Below are positions 49,401-59,804 of a stretch of 64,000 nucleotides of DNA, in pieces. The notes beneath the pieces were generated by a model. It was not told the DNA's origin and made no database searches. It saw only the letters and a list, made by a program, of their open reading frames with translations. Position 1 is the stretch's first letter, and every line of letters begins with the position of its first letter. Origin of the DNA: Ectocarpus siliculosus (lineage: Eukaryota > Sar > Phaeophyceae > Ectocarpales > Ectocarpaceae); contig FN649730.1 of assembly GCA_000310025.1 (NCBI GenBank), positions 840,860-904,859 of the forward strand. The letters run 5' to 3'. The position numbers were made by a program, and so were the translations under genes.

Positions 49401-52400
49401 GGCCTACAATCACGTACGTATGCTTGTGTGTTCGTCTTCTTTTTTTTTTTGCGAAGGTGGAGCGAGCTTACAGAACTGTTTGAGGAGGGCCTGCTCAAAC
49501 AAGAGGAGGTGGAGCAGATGTGGGAAGGTCTGCCCAAGGTGGCCAACAGGGTGCAAGCGGCGGGGGAGGCGGGCACCGAAGAGGGCATGCTCATCAACCT
49601 TTCGGGCTTCTTGGAGTTCGATCGGCAGGTAGAGCAGCAACTGTTACTGCTGTTGGGATCCTTTTGGGAAATTCAGCCGATCGTTGCGCTCGATAGACGC
49701 GAAAATATTTTGTACCTGTAAAAGAAAAGGCTTCTGTTACACTAATGCGCTGAAGTGGACGCCAACGTACCCATCCATGCAGCAGCGGATCCCAGCTGCG
49801 AGCGCGGAAAAGCTCATGCACACTCCCCGTGCTGTGGTATGTATTTGTAGTAAAATGTCATCGAAACGAAAAGAAACTGATTGGACATCAACAGACGTAC
49901 TGTAGTGGTACTGACGCTGACACTGACATCGACACTGACGCTGGGGAAGGGAGAACACCACCGTCCGTACAACAGTTTGCTTTCCTACCACGCTGTTGTA
50001 CTCAAAAGAACCTGTTCTACTTATTCGTTGCGCAATATTGCTACTTGCGTTGATATTGCAAGCATCCCTCCTTAAGTCATTAGTCTTCACAGCGACTTTG
50101 TCCTCACGACCAACAAACCGTGTGCGCAACCACCCATGCGTTCATCAATCTTCTCTGTGTGGTCTCAGCTGAGCGATCTGTTTGAAGACGAGGAGGAGAG
50201 CGGCACCGGCGCTGCTGACCAAGACCAGCCGCCTACCGCGACATCAACAGCAGCATCAACACCTCCAGCAACCCCCGCCGCCGCAACGCCAGTTGTAGCG
50301 GCGGCAGCACCAGCTTCGCCAGAGGCGATGGACCTCGCGGGCAAGGAGGCCGTAGCGGACGAGGGGACTCCTGAGGGTCAGTTCTTGAGGCTTTCTGCGA
50401 ACACGGAAGGCGTGCTGACCTTGGACGACCTTCTGGGGTGAGTGATGACGGGAGGGGGGGGGGGGGGGTACTCATGTTTTGCATGCCTTAGTTGTTAGAC
50501 CATTGACCACGGGTCCTCGGTGGGGGAGGAATACAGCGAAGGGAAGCGAAGGAAAACGGGGGGGCGCGGACTTGTGGTTGCCTATTTTGAGACTATGGAC
50601 GGGGTATGGTTACAGCCAGCCAGCATGTTGCAACATCGTTTCGGTTGGCCTGCAATTTTTTTTTTGAGGGGGGGGGAGGAGCATGGAGCGAGCCTCTCTA
50701 TGGGTTAGGGTTAGGTGGCCCTCGGTAGCATCACGGCCAAAACAACTAGACAGTGTACCTGGACGTTAAAAAAGTGACAAGAACGTAAGTACCCCTTTTA
50801 ATGGTATTCCGTTTCATAAGTTGAGCCTACATGTTGGGTGGATGTTTCCAGGGTTTTACTTGAAATTTTTTTGAGGAATCCGCAGACGAAGTGGGCGGAA
50901 AGGCCGTGAAGCAGTCAAGATCACGACAAGACGAGAGTGCGTGCCCTTACCACACCAGTCGCTTCTTACCCTTCTAACAATTATTTGGTCAGGTGGACCG
51001 AGGTTGCGGAGCTACTGGAAGACGATTTGATGAGTCGCGAGGAAGTGGGCTCCATGTTCGAGTCCTTGCCTAAGACGAAGGGTCGTGGGTCCTCGACCTC
51101 TTCTCCTGCCATCGACGTCAAAGGGTTCGTGGAGTTCGCTCGCAAGGTAAACAAGGGGGATCAATCAATTTGTTTGCGGATGTGGAAGGGTGCCCTTGCA
51201 GTTGGATCGCGTGTTCGTGAGGCTACTCGAGGGAAAGGACTGCCGAACCCTCGCTTAAGCCACTAGAGGGAGAGGTATGTGACCACGGACGGGATGTCTA
51301 AGGGAGTGGCTTACCTACACATTTGAAATCATGGAACTTGGTACATGGAAGTCAAAAATCCTGCTCTGACCGGCCGAGTGCGTCAATTTGTCCTTCTGTG
51401 AAGATTGGTGGCCATCGGGGTTAGGGTTAGGGCCGGCCACGTTCGCTGTCCCGTCTCGTTAATTTCAATGAACGGCTTAGTTAATTGCCCAATTCCAGTC
51501 TATATGGAACGGAGGTTATCGGTGGCAAAGAGCACGAAGGTGCCTGGAAGTGTTGTGATTCAAGACGTGACGCGAATATGTACGATCATTTGGGCATGTC
51601 GTTGCCGCAGCAGTTTAGTTGCCTGCTACAAGGTTCAAGCGATATGTTATATGGGGATTGCCATCGTCGAGTGTCTCAGGTGGAATGAGAAGGTGTCACA
51701 GATGCTCATGTCATGTAGCCATTGCTTTGGAGGGAGCAAGAGCACCAAACATGTCTGGTAGCTGCTGTTGACTGCAGCACAAGCACCCCGCCCTACAGTC
51801 CTTCCTTACTTACTTCCGTAAACCCGTTTCGACCCATTCTTGCCACGTGACGCCCCGAAATCGCGAAATAGCTCGACGAAACATTCGAGGATTTCGAAGA
51901 GGACGGCGAGGAGACATCCTCGACCGATGCATCCGCTAGAAGTGACGGTACTGATGCTTCTGATGGCGCCACGGCGAATGAACAATTGCCGGATATGACT
52001 GCGAGTGAGGCGGTGGTGCCGAAGGAAGGCAACGCGGTGGAGGCAAAGGCGCGCCTCCTATCCATGTGCCAGGTAACTGAAAAGCACACCTCGCCCTAGA
52101 GAGATGTTTCCACGCGATGCATTAAGTGGTGTTGATGCCCTGGTGCTGACGTTCGAAGTTGGTGCCAGGATTGAAGCGGTCTTGTCTGGTGGTATGGCGT
52201 TGTTTGTTTGTTGGTGTGATGCGGTCGGGGTCAATCATACAGACAACAAGCCAAGACGCCGTGCCTCCATGCTTCTGTAGTTTGGTGGCCGGACACCATT
52301 AAGCTAGCCTGCGGTATTCCTTTAAGCGTCTCGACGCACCATAGCGTGCTTACCCTGGTCGACCGACGAGCGTCGAGAAGCACGGCTGCAGCCGACTGGC

Positions 52401-54879
52401 TGGCAGGCCGAGGTCCTGGCAAATGCAATTTAATGGACTATGCACATGGCGGTTTCAGTGGGGTTAGTGGTGATCGCGAAATTTATCCTTCGTCCGCATA
52501 AGACATACGGCGCGTTGCGAACGTCGAAAGGAGCTCATCGTTTTTCTTCGATTCCCACTCACTTCACTCGCCGCTTGGTTCTTGCTGCTCGTTGCAGCGG
52601 GAGATGGCGGACTGCGGGATGGGCTGCGGAGAAGACAAGAGGGCCGAAATGTTGGAGGTGAGTTTGTCATAGACTACTTATGCTTCGAGTCGACTACAAG
52701 CCAAAAGTATCGCCAGCAGAAGTCGTCTCCTCCACTGTCGTGCTCGGTCTTGTTGGCCGCTTGCCCCGTCGTAGTCGTCGTTCCGTTTATTGTTGTGGCG
52801 TCTTGATGGGTTGCGATACCCGCGACACGGTTCTGGGGTATCGTGGTCGAGAGCTAACGGTCTTCCACCTGACAGTCCTCGTTGCCCCCCCCCCGCGCGC
52901 TGAACAAGGCAATGGAGGCTCTTCTGGCCACTGAGGAGGGAAACCTCGTGCTGGGGGATGACCTAGGTACCGGCTTGATCAACACACTCGCGGGGGAATG
53001 GCGCCTTCTTTATACCTCCAGCAATGCGATGGAGTACAACCAGGTACGTGTACAGAGCCGCCAACTGAGGCATTTGATGTACAAAGCGGGTGTTGTCACA
53101 TCCCCACTAGACTAAAGCGTTTGTGTACCGTTTTTCTCGACGCAGATGCCTTCTCCCTTCCTGCGGGGGACACCATTATATCCCGAGCAATAACACCGCG
53201 TATGAAAACCTGATATTGCCGCTGTCGTTTCACGAGCCCCGAGTGCATCAAACGTGCACAGCTCATGCGAGCCCCACTCGCTGTACTTCCCATTCTATCG
53301 CGTGTTCGTGCAGGGATTGACGGGGCTGGCGAACACGATCCCCAATGCCAAGTTCCAAGGGCTGAGGCAGATCCTGCATGCTGACGGCATGGTGTTCGAC
53401 GCAGAATATGAGGTACCGTTGCAGGAGTGGGGGAGGTTGAGACAAAGCCTGTGTGTAGAAAATACGCATCCGACGTGTGCTCGATGTTGAGCTTGAGCGA
53501 AGCGAATACGGGTTCGAGGTTGCTCAACGCACCTAGAGATTCTCCTGCACTGGGATAATTGTATCTTGTTACTCTCGACGGCTTCACGTAACACAGGCCT
53601 TGGAATTGGAGGAGGAATATCTACGGCATTGCAGGGGCCTGGTAGAGTCCCCAACTTTATGAGCCGTGTCCTGTACGTGCCAGACCTTGAACCTGTTGTC
53701 TTCGCCTGGCGCCTGGATGATTGCCTCGCATGCAGGAGGAGCTCGTGACTGGTGGTGATTCAGAGCCACTAATTATCACGGTCACTTCTGACTGGGAGGT
53801 GAAGCAGACGTCTTCCCTCGTCACAGGTAAGGAGGAGCACCTCCACCGATTGGACACGGCACGGCGCTGCGGTAATCGCACAACCAGAAATGTTGGCAGG
53901 AAATCCGAATAGGACAACCTCACGCCTTCTGCAGAGACGGGAAGAGAGATGTGCTTGCTAGCGGCGCCTTTCATTCGCTGAAACTGTGAAATATCTGGGT
54001 TAAATGGAGGCACCCAATGGCAAACACTCGATGGCCAAGGCCATCGAGTGCCCTACCGCATCAAGCATTTTGATGTTGGCAAAACCTCACCCGTCAGACC
54101 TCGTGCAGCCGCAAGCAGCGACTTCTGCGGCGTGAGATGGAGGTTGTTTCTTGTGGCGTTTTGCCCCCAGAAACGCTTGCACGATATCCACACCTTCATG
54201 TACACCCCGCTGTCCACACCTTTTTTCCCTTTCCTCTCTACTTCACCAGGCAAATCCAGCGTCGCCATTTCCGTAGCCCCGAAGCAGATCAAGTACGGCT
54301 TCATCACCGTACGGTCGGAGAGGTGGAAGACGCTGAGGGCGATGATGCTTCTCGACATCGCCTATCTTGATGCAAATCTCAGGTATGATGCCGCTCCACC
54401 TCTCCAATAGGCACGCAATCGTTCCGCCCCGTGTCCTGTTGGTTCAATGATGAAAATTGGGCCGTTGCCTGGGACGTGTTTATGTTTGTTCCGAAGCTCT
54501 GTAGGTGCGTGTGTTTCAAGGTTTCAGGCCGCATCCAAGGACCCATCCATCCCATCCTATGCCATTCCATCCCAGCCCCAGCCCGTGTTTTCTTTGCGCT
54601 TCCTCCCTCCTTGAATTTTAGGACACACCTCTGCGGATCGGTAGGAATGTAGGAATACATAGCTTTGCGAAATCATCAGCATGTTTCTATTCCTAGAGGA
54701 GATAGCTGAACTGAGGTTCCCAAGAGCGGTGCCCCGGCTCGGAGAGTCACATAATGATGTACGCCACCTCCTCTTTGCCCGCCTCGCTGTCACCCTTCGA
54801 TGCTCTCCCCCGTTGCCCCAACAGGATCATGCGAGGCCAAACAGCGCGACAAAACTTCTTCGTTTTCGTGAGGGTTTAA
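46474..54879 (+). CDS. PAP/fibrillin-domain protein with tandem N-terminal repeat modules
   Basis: PAP/fibrillins are plastid lipid-associated proteins of thylakoids and plastoglobules. Exons: 46474-46572, 46931-47404, 48039-48358, 49457-49628, 50169-50437, 50993-51146, 51872-52072, 52598-52657, 52876-53043, 53314-53412, 53736-53826, 54250-54382, 54825-54879. They total 2295 nt, or 764 aa, with all phases consistent. The PAP domain fills about the last 190 residues: LAGEWRLLYTSSNA, GLTGLANTIPNAKFQGLRQI, EPLIITVTSDWEV and the C-terminal IMRGQTARQNFFVFVRV. Before it lie three tandem modules of about 110-150 aa with consensus W..L.ELLE..L...EV..MWE.LPK...I(D/N)..GF.EF.R.L..LFED and a closing GVL.L..LL. 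Acidic and Ala/Pro linkers join them. Exon 1 (MVASRLFRTAGACLTICPF) and the S/T/R-rich start of exon 2 could be a plastid presequence, but exon 1 is the we­akest part. Exon 48039-48358 has no in-frame ATG and is easily missed. Confidence 0.85.
48931..49117. mobile_element. MITE-like inverted-repeat element, copy 2 (in fibrillin intron)
   Basis: The left end reads CCCCTGGACCGATATTCAA and the interior again has ATTACTCCACGACGAAGA. The right end contains GAGCTTTGAAAATCGGCCCA, the inverted form of the left end. It lies in the intron 48359-49456 and is about 190 bp without coding potential. Confidence 0.65.
50452..50530 (+). repeat. poly-G-headed dispersed repeat, copy 3 (in fibrillin intron)
   Basis: A G run followed by TACTCATGTTTTGCATGCCT and a TTAGACCATTGACCACG block, then the sequence diverges. 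It starts 14 bases after the intron donor at 50438 and has the same orientation as the gene. It is the shortest of the four copies. Confidence 0.72.
50702..50715 (+). repeat. short TTAGGG-like stretch
   Basis: Two adjacent TTAGGG-type units. A similar pair occurs at 51419-51432. Brown algal telomeres are reported to be TTAGGG, but two units can arise by chance. Confidence 0.4.
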
Positions 54880-55333
54880 AGGAGCGAATGGAGATGAAGA
54901 CAAGGGTCCACGGCAACTTCGGAAGTCGACGCCTCCGGATCGATCATCGGTGCATAGTGAAATATGCGAAATTTGGGGAAGGAGGTGTCACTGAGATCCC
55001 TAGGTGGCCACATGGCGCACTAGAATGCTGTTGCTGAAGGTTTTGTTGTATCGAATAGAGAGAGGTAGCAAGCATCCCCGATATAGCCTACCAACAGGTA
55101 TGACGATGGAGCCATGCGCGAAGACACTGGTTGTCTGTTCCAAGGCTCGTGTGAAATGTGCGTGCCCAATTTTGGCTGAAAGGGGAGCATGTCGAACTGA
55201 AATTGTTTCTGAACTCCACCTGAGCTCGATGACAGCCGTCGTTGGTACTGTGAAACGGCGGTTTGGCGTCACCGACGTGTTTGTCTTGCTCCTAGTAAAC
55301 GTTGGAGCAGTCCACAACTTTTGGCACCGTAAG
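54880..55333. other. intergenic, 3' flank of the fibrillin gene
   Basis: This follows the fibrillin stop (TAA at 54877-54879). A plus-strand open frame of 190 codons starts at 55004 but runs into the repeat element at its right and has low-complexity Phe/Lys-rich content there. No gene is supported. Confidence 0.35.
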
Positions 55334-56534
55334 GCCATTTCTTACGGTTCTTTTTTGGAGCTGTATTTTTCTTTTTTCCTTCTCAAAAAAAGACAACTGG
55401 CCACAGAACCCCTTCTTACGGTGTCTTTTTTCAGGGAAAAAAGACCAACAAAAAAAGACAACCCGTTTTGGACAGCCCATCCTGTCTTTTTCTGGGGAAG
55501 TTTGGATAAGTCGGGGCTGTCTTCTTCTGTGTATTTTTTTTTGTCACAACCACATGACGCTACCTACAAACTTTAACGGTGTTCACACGAGCTCTGTCAT
55601 GTGACTGGTGCAGAGTCAGTAGCATCAGCGGTAGCGTTGTTTTTTCATTCGGCTGGACCAAGTGGACAAACCGATGTGTGCGGCGCAAACAAGCGGCAAA
55701 CGAGCCGAGAGCGTCTGGACGCAGCAGCGGGGGGTCTTTGTTGGTGTGCTGTCAACTTTTGCGAACCCAACTTTTGGGCGCCCTATCTCCTCCTGATCTG
55801 TGTCAACCACCACACAAGAGGGACCATACGCGCAGCTCATGGCTGATTCATCGCTGTTGCTGGAGTGGGTAGCGAGGCAGCATCAATGAACCAAAGTTAC
55901 GACACGGGCGAAAGAGCAAAAAAAAATTGCTTGAAGACGAGACGGGTCATTTTTCCCGCTTGTTCACGACTCTTGCGCTCACAATTTTTGAGCGCCCTTC
56001 AGCCTCCTGGTCTGTATCAACCACCACACAAGGCGGACCATACACACAGCTCATGGCGGATGCGTTTGTCATCGCTGGTGCTGGAGTGGGTGGCAAGGGA
56101 GCATCGATAAACCAAAGTTGCGACACAGGCCAGAGAGCGAAAAAAAACTGGTTGCTGGCGCGGTGGGCATTTTTCCGGCGTGCTGTTGACCCTCGCCACC
56201 TCAGTTTCCGTGCCTCCAATCGCCCTGTGGTCTCTAACAGCCACCACCCAAGACGGACCATACACACAGCTCATGGCGGATGCCTTTGTCATCGCTGTTG
56301 CTTCACTGTATGCGGAGATATCACCGAAACACCATAGCGGAGGAAGGTGTATGTATGTATGTGTAACGAACGATCGTTACAGGGACTCTTTTTTTTGTAG
56401 GTCGATGATTCGGAATAGAGAAAAGGATGGACCAGCACCGCAAGAAAGGGATCATCTTTTTTGCAGATCATTTTTTGGGTCGTCTCTTTTGGGGAAAAAA
56501 ATATCTAACAAAAAAGACACCGTAACAAATGGCC
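55334..56534. mobile_element. inverted-repeat-bounded element of about 1.2 kb
   Basis: The left boundary reads GGCCATTTCTTACGGTTC and then TTTTTT. The right boundary, reverse-complemented, reads GGCCATTTGTTACGGTGTC and then TTTTTT. Several AAAAAGAC-type runs lie near both ends. The interior holds the tandem units listed separately. No transposase was seen and no target-site duplication was found, so it would be non-autonomous if it is mobile. Confidence 0.45.
55690..56335 (+). repeat. three tandem units of about 214-220 bp
   Basis: The block CCACCACACAAG, GGACCATAC and CAGCTCATGG recurs at 55804, 56018 and 56238, a spacing of 214 and 220 bases. The sequences between, including CCAAAGTTGCGACAC and GAGCGAAAAAAAA, also recur. 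The units differ by substitutions and small indels. Parts stay open in different frames (for example plus 55927-56337), probably without coding meaning. Confidence 0.75.
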
Positions 56535-56697
56535 CAAGAAATGGCCTAATATTTTTTTGCTTCTTTTTGCTTTATTGTTGTCCAGTCTATGGTTACTACC
56601 TCGCATAGATAGCGTATATTGAATGAAGCGAGCGGAGGGTCCTAGACTAATTTGTCGTTGACTTGCGGACCGTTCTTCGGGTCCATTTTATTTTTGT

Positions 56698-57125
56698 ATG
56701 GTAAGTTTTTTGGGTAAGTTAGCCTGTGACCACGGCGGGAATCGACCGCGTCACGTGTCAGACTATCATCGTACATAAATAATTTTATAGTACGGACAGA
56801 CGAAGAAGAAGAACAGAACGAACGGTTTTTTTGTGATTCATTGTGAAGACAACAACAACGGAACTGCTGGGTTCGTCCATGGATAGTTATTGCAGCACAT
56901 GAAGTAGTAGTATATAAAACGATTTCTTCATGGATGGGTATAATGAGCTCGGGGCCAGTTTGTTTGAGCGTACCTTTTTAGGGTAAGTTGGCCTGTGATC
57001 ACGGGGGGGGGAATCGACCGCGTCAAGTGTTGGATCAGTACGGACATATGAAGGTACTGGGTAGAGAGAGAGATCGGAACGAACGGTTTTTTAATGTGAA
57101 GACAACAACAACAACAACAATGAGA
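56698..57125 (+). repeat. diverged direct duplication (two copies)
   Basis: Copy A (about 56698-56870) and copy B (about 56977-57125) share GGGTAAGTT, GCCTGTGA, AATCGACCGCGTCA, AGTACGGACA, GAACGAACGGTTTTTT and TGTGAAGACAACAACAA in the same order. Confidence 0.7.
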
Positions 57126-57261
57126 GGTTTCAATTCAACTACTATCTATCTATATATATACTACTGTGTACTACAATAACGTACTAGAGTATGGAGGGTA
57201 CTCCTTGTTCTTATGCATGGCATGTATCGCACCATTATCAATATTCACAGCTAATAACGTT

Positions 57262-57415
57262 AGTAGTCCACGACGACGAGGATGTCAAACGATAGATAGA
57301 TAGATTTGTTTCGGAAAGCTACCGGTCGGTGCCAACGCCGCCCGGCCACGCTTTCTGCTGTGGAGTATAATTGAGCTTTGAAAATAAAAAAATGTTCAGG
57401 GTGTGTGATATCTTA
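57262..57415. mobile_element. diverged MITE-like copy 3
   Basis: CCACGACGACGAGGATG on the left and TTGAGCTTTGAAAATA followed by GTGTGATATCTTA on the right match the interior and right end of copy 2 (48931-49117). It directly abuts the inverted-repeat element that starts at 57420. Confidence 0.45.
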
Positions 57416-57419
57416 GACT

Positions 57420-59197
57420 ACAGGTGGCGCCCGCACTTAAGAACCGCTTATATTGGCCAAGGCTCGATGCTTATTGGCTGCCTCAAATTAAGCGCCTGTT
57501 CTTATTTTCAAAGTTCTTATTTCGAGCAAGCATATATCCGTATGAAACACGGGGTTCTTGTTCTTACTTCTACGCCGAGGGCCCCATTCGGAGGACTTTT
57601 TTCTTTCCTGGGAGGATTCAGCCTGACACTTGAAAGCAGCGTGTTCATAAAACAGACTGTAATGATAGAACGTCGCTCAACAGAGACCTCTGGAATATCG
57701 ACGTACCGCAGATCACGATAGGGTAGAGAGAGTTAAACACAGACAGACGAGGTATCGCCTGAAAAAATGACGCATCGGAGCAAACACGATGAATCATTTA
57801 GTTAGTTAGATGTCCACAAGGGTCACGTTCGGCGTGATTGCCCTCCCCACTCTATCTAACGCCCGTCGTAGCTATATTGCGACCTTTTACCCTGCTCTTC
57901 GAATGCCGGACCACCTCCCTTCTCTACGGCGCACTCCCCTCAAGCAAAGCCCACCACCCTTACCACCCCACCCGCATCTTCACTGTGCTTGTCCAACGGC
58001 GTTCGTTCATGCGGCGCGTCTTTTGGTCTATATGTAGCTTGAAATGCACACGGTAGTCGTAAAGGTGGCGGGTACGCTCCTGAGACGGCCGCAGCCCATG
58101 CTCAGTTTTACGAGTGCTCCACATGCAGCAACGAACTGTCAAGAGCAGCGGGCTTAGACGCTTGAATTTGAAAACTGGTGGTTGCGACGAAGAAAGAGGT
58201 GTCGGAAAGCTTTCGTCGCCCCCGCGCCGACTCGATGGCCTCCCAGTCTGACTTCTTCGTGGGTTTGATGGCCTCCAAGTGTCGACCAAGAATTACAACT
58301 CCTCAACTATTTGGCAGCTGGCCGAGCTTTTTCAATACTTCAAGGGTTAAAGATATGGCTCTCGTGCATGGCACGCAGCGTGGCAGGCACTCCAATGACA
58401 CGCGACGAGGGGCATGCCTTGTACAACAGAGCTAAGCCCCTACCCCCCCCCCCCCCTCCGCACCGACCAAGGCAAAATGTGAACGCGGCTCCGAGTGCGA
58501 ACACCGGGTTCATGTAGTTGCGGAATGTCTGTTGTACAAGGAGAGGAGATTTTATGTGACCGAGCATTGGGGAAAGTATAAGGAAGATGCAGGGAGATGT
58601 TCGGGGCGGAATACCAGCTAGGTAGCTGTACTGGGGCATAGCACGTGGGTTGAAGAGGCGGGACGTAATATCGATAGGATAGATAGGCTAGGGACAATAT
58701 TTGTGAGACACCTTTTTTTGGTAAAGTAGGAGGGAACGATTGGCCATCGGTATTATATGTTCCTGCGGGAACAACACTCCGTCCTCTCGAGGACGCGTGG
58801 TCAATGGTCTAACCACTAAGATATGCAAAACGAACATAAGAGTACGCCCCGCCCCCCCCCCCTTCCACACCAGTATTATTTGAAACGGAGATAACCCCCC
58901 TCCTCGTCGCTGATCTGAACCTACCTGCCGGTGGGTGGGGTCACCGGACACCCCGTGAGTCATCCCTCACCACCTTCATGAGTTCTTCTCTTCTTGCAGC
59001 TGCCACGTTTTTGGGGGTCTGTTCTTATCCGAAGGCTCTTACTTTGTGAAACCACAAAATACGGGTTCTTGTTCTTAATACCACGTCGGAACTGAGCACG
59101 CACGCACCACGTGTTCTTACTGCTAAGTTCTTAAATTTTGAATTTTTCGAGGCTGCATTTCTTAACTGCTAAGTTCTTAAGTGCGAGCGCCATCTGT
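57420..59197. mobile_element. non-autonomous DNA transposon-like element with 25-bp terminal inverted repeats
   Basis: The ends are 57420-57444 (beginning ACAGGTGGCGCC) and 59197-59173 read in reverse complement (beginning ACAGATGGCGCT). They match at 23 of 25 positions. The subterminal regions are dense in TTCTTA motifs at both ends, as in the binding sites of many DNA transposons. The interior has no transposase frame and carries copy 4 of the poly-G repeat. No clear target-site duplication is visible. The element is 1778 bp. Confidence 0.7.
58736..58862 (-). repeat. poly-G-headed dispersed repeat, copy 4 (inverted)
   Basis: In reverse complement this is a G run, TACTCTTATGTTCG, a CTTAGTGGTTAGACCATTG block, a perfect CGTCCTC/GAGGACG hairpin, GTTCCCGCAGGAAC (a second hairpin) and an end at GATGGCCAATCG. 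It lies inside the 57420-59197 element. Confidence 0.78.
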
Positions 59198-59761
59198 CTG
59201 TATGCCATCTACGAATGAATGGGTAGTCTTTCTGTCTGTACTGTGTGTGTATTTATTTTTCCTTAGTTACTCTGTGTACAGAAGAACTCTTCTTGTCGTG
59301 TTCGGTGGGCGAGCGTGTCGCGGTGTGCGCCCTCCACTTTATTAACCGCTAAAAAACTGGAAAGCTTCTCAGACAGGCAACGTGACGATACTCACTCGTG
59401 GAGTTGCTATCACAATGTACGTACCCTGGCACCCAGAATTAATAGTAGGGCAATTGACAAACTAAGTGGGGGTATAAATAAGTACATCGAGGTGTATATA
59501 TATCTAAAAAATTGGACGAAAACAACAACAACAACAATCAGAATCTTCTTACACCATATATTTATATACCGCCCTTCCTTCCTTCCAGCTGGCTGGGCGG
59601 TACCTGTCTGTCTGGAGCTCGGACCACCCACCACCATGTGGTGATTTCGGGGGCGAATCTCCCTCGTGCGACTCAATGTACTTACTACAATGCAGTCAAA
59701 GTCTAACAAGCAAGGTGAAGCTGCAGTCAGTGCGCAACTCGAACAACAACACATACAATAC

Positions 59762-59804
<43 letters not shown>

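Noticed and set aside
48039-51146. Canonical calcium-binding EF-hands in the fibrillin modules
   Set aside because: The helix-loop-helix spacing is suggestive, but the loops lack Asp ligands at positions 1, 3 and 5 and have Gly in place of the final Glu.
50702-51432. Internal telomere block
   Set aside because: Only two pairs of TTAGGG-type units; too short to mean a fusion or healed end.
54622-54700. Last fibrillin exon after the TTTTAG acceptor at 54621
   Set aside because: In the required phase it gives a short tail unlike the family. The acceptor at 54824 gives IMRGQTARQNFFVFVRV in phase, the expected PAP C-terminus.
55004-55576. Plus-strand open frame of 190 codons
   Set aside because: The second half is translated repeat sequence (AAAAAGAC-rich). 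There is no domain and no splice partner.
58736-58862. tRNA gene
   Set aside because: An A-box-like block and hairpins exist, but there is no B box, no acceptor stem and no cloverleaf. It is treated as a dispersed repeat.
59763-59803. CRISPR-like array
   Set aside because: It is a plain GATA microsatellite without spacers.
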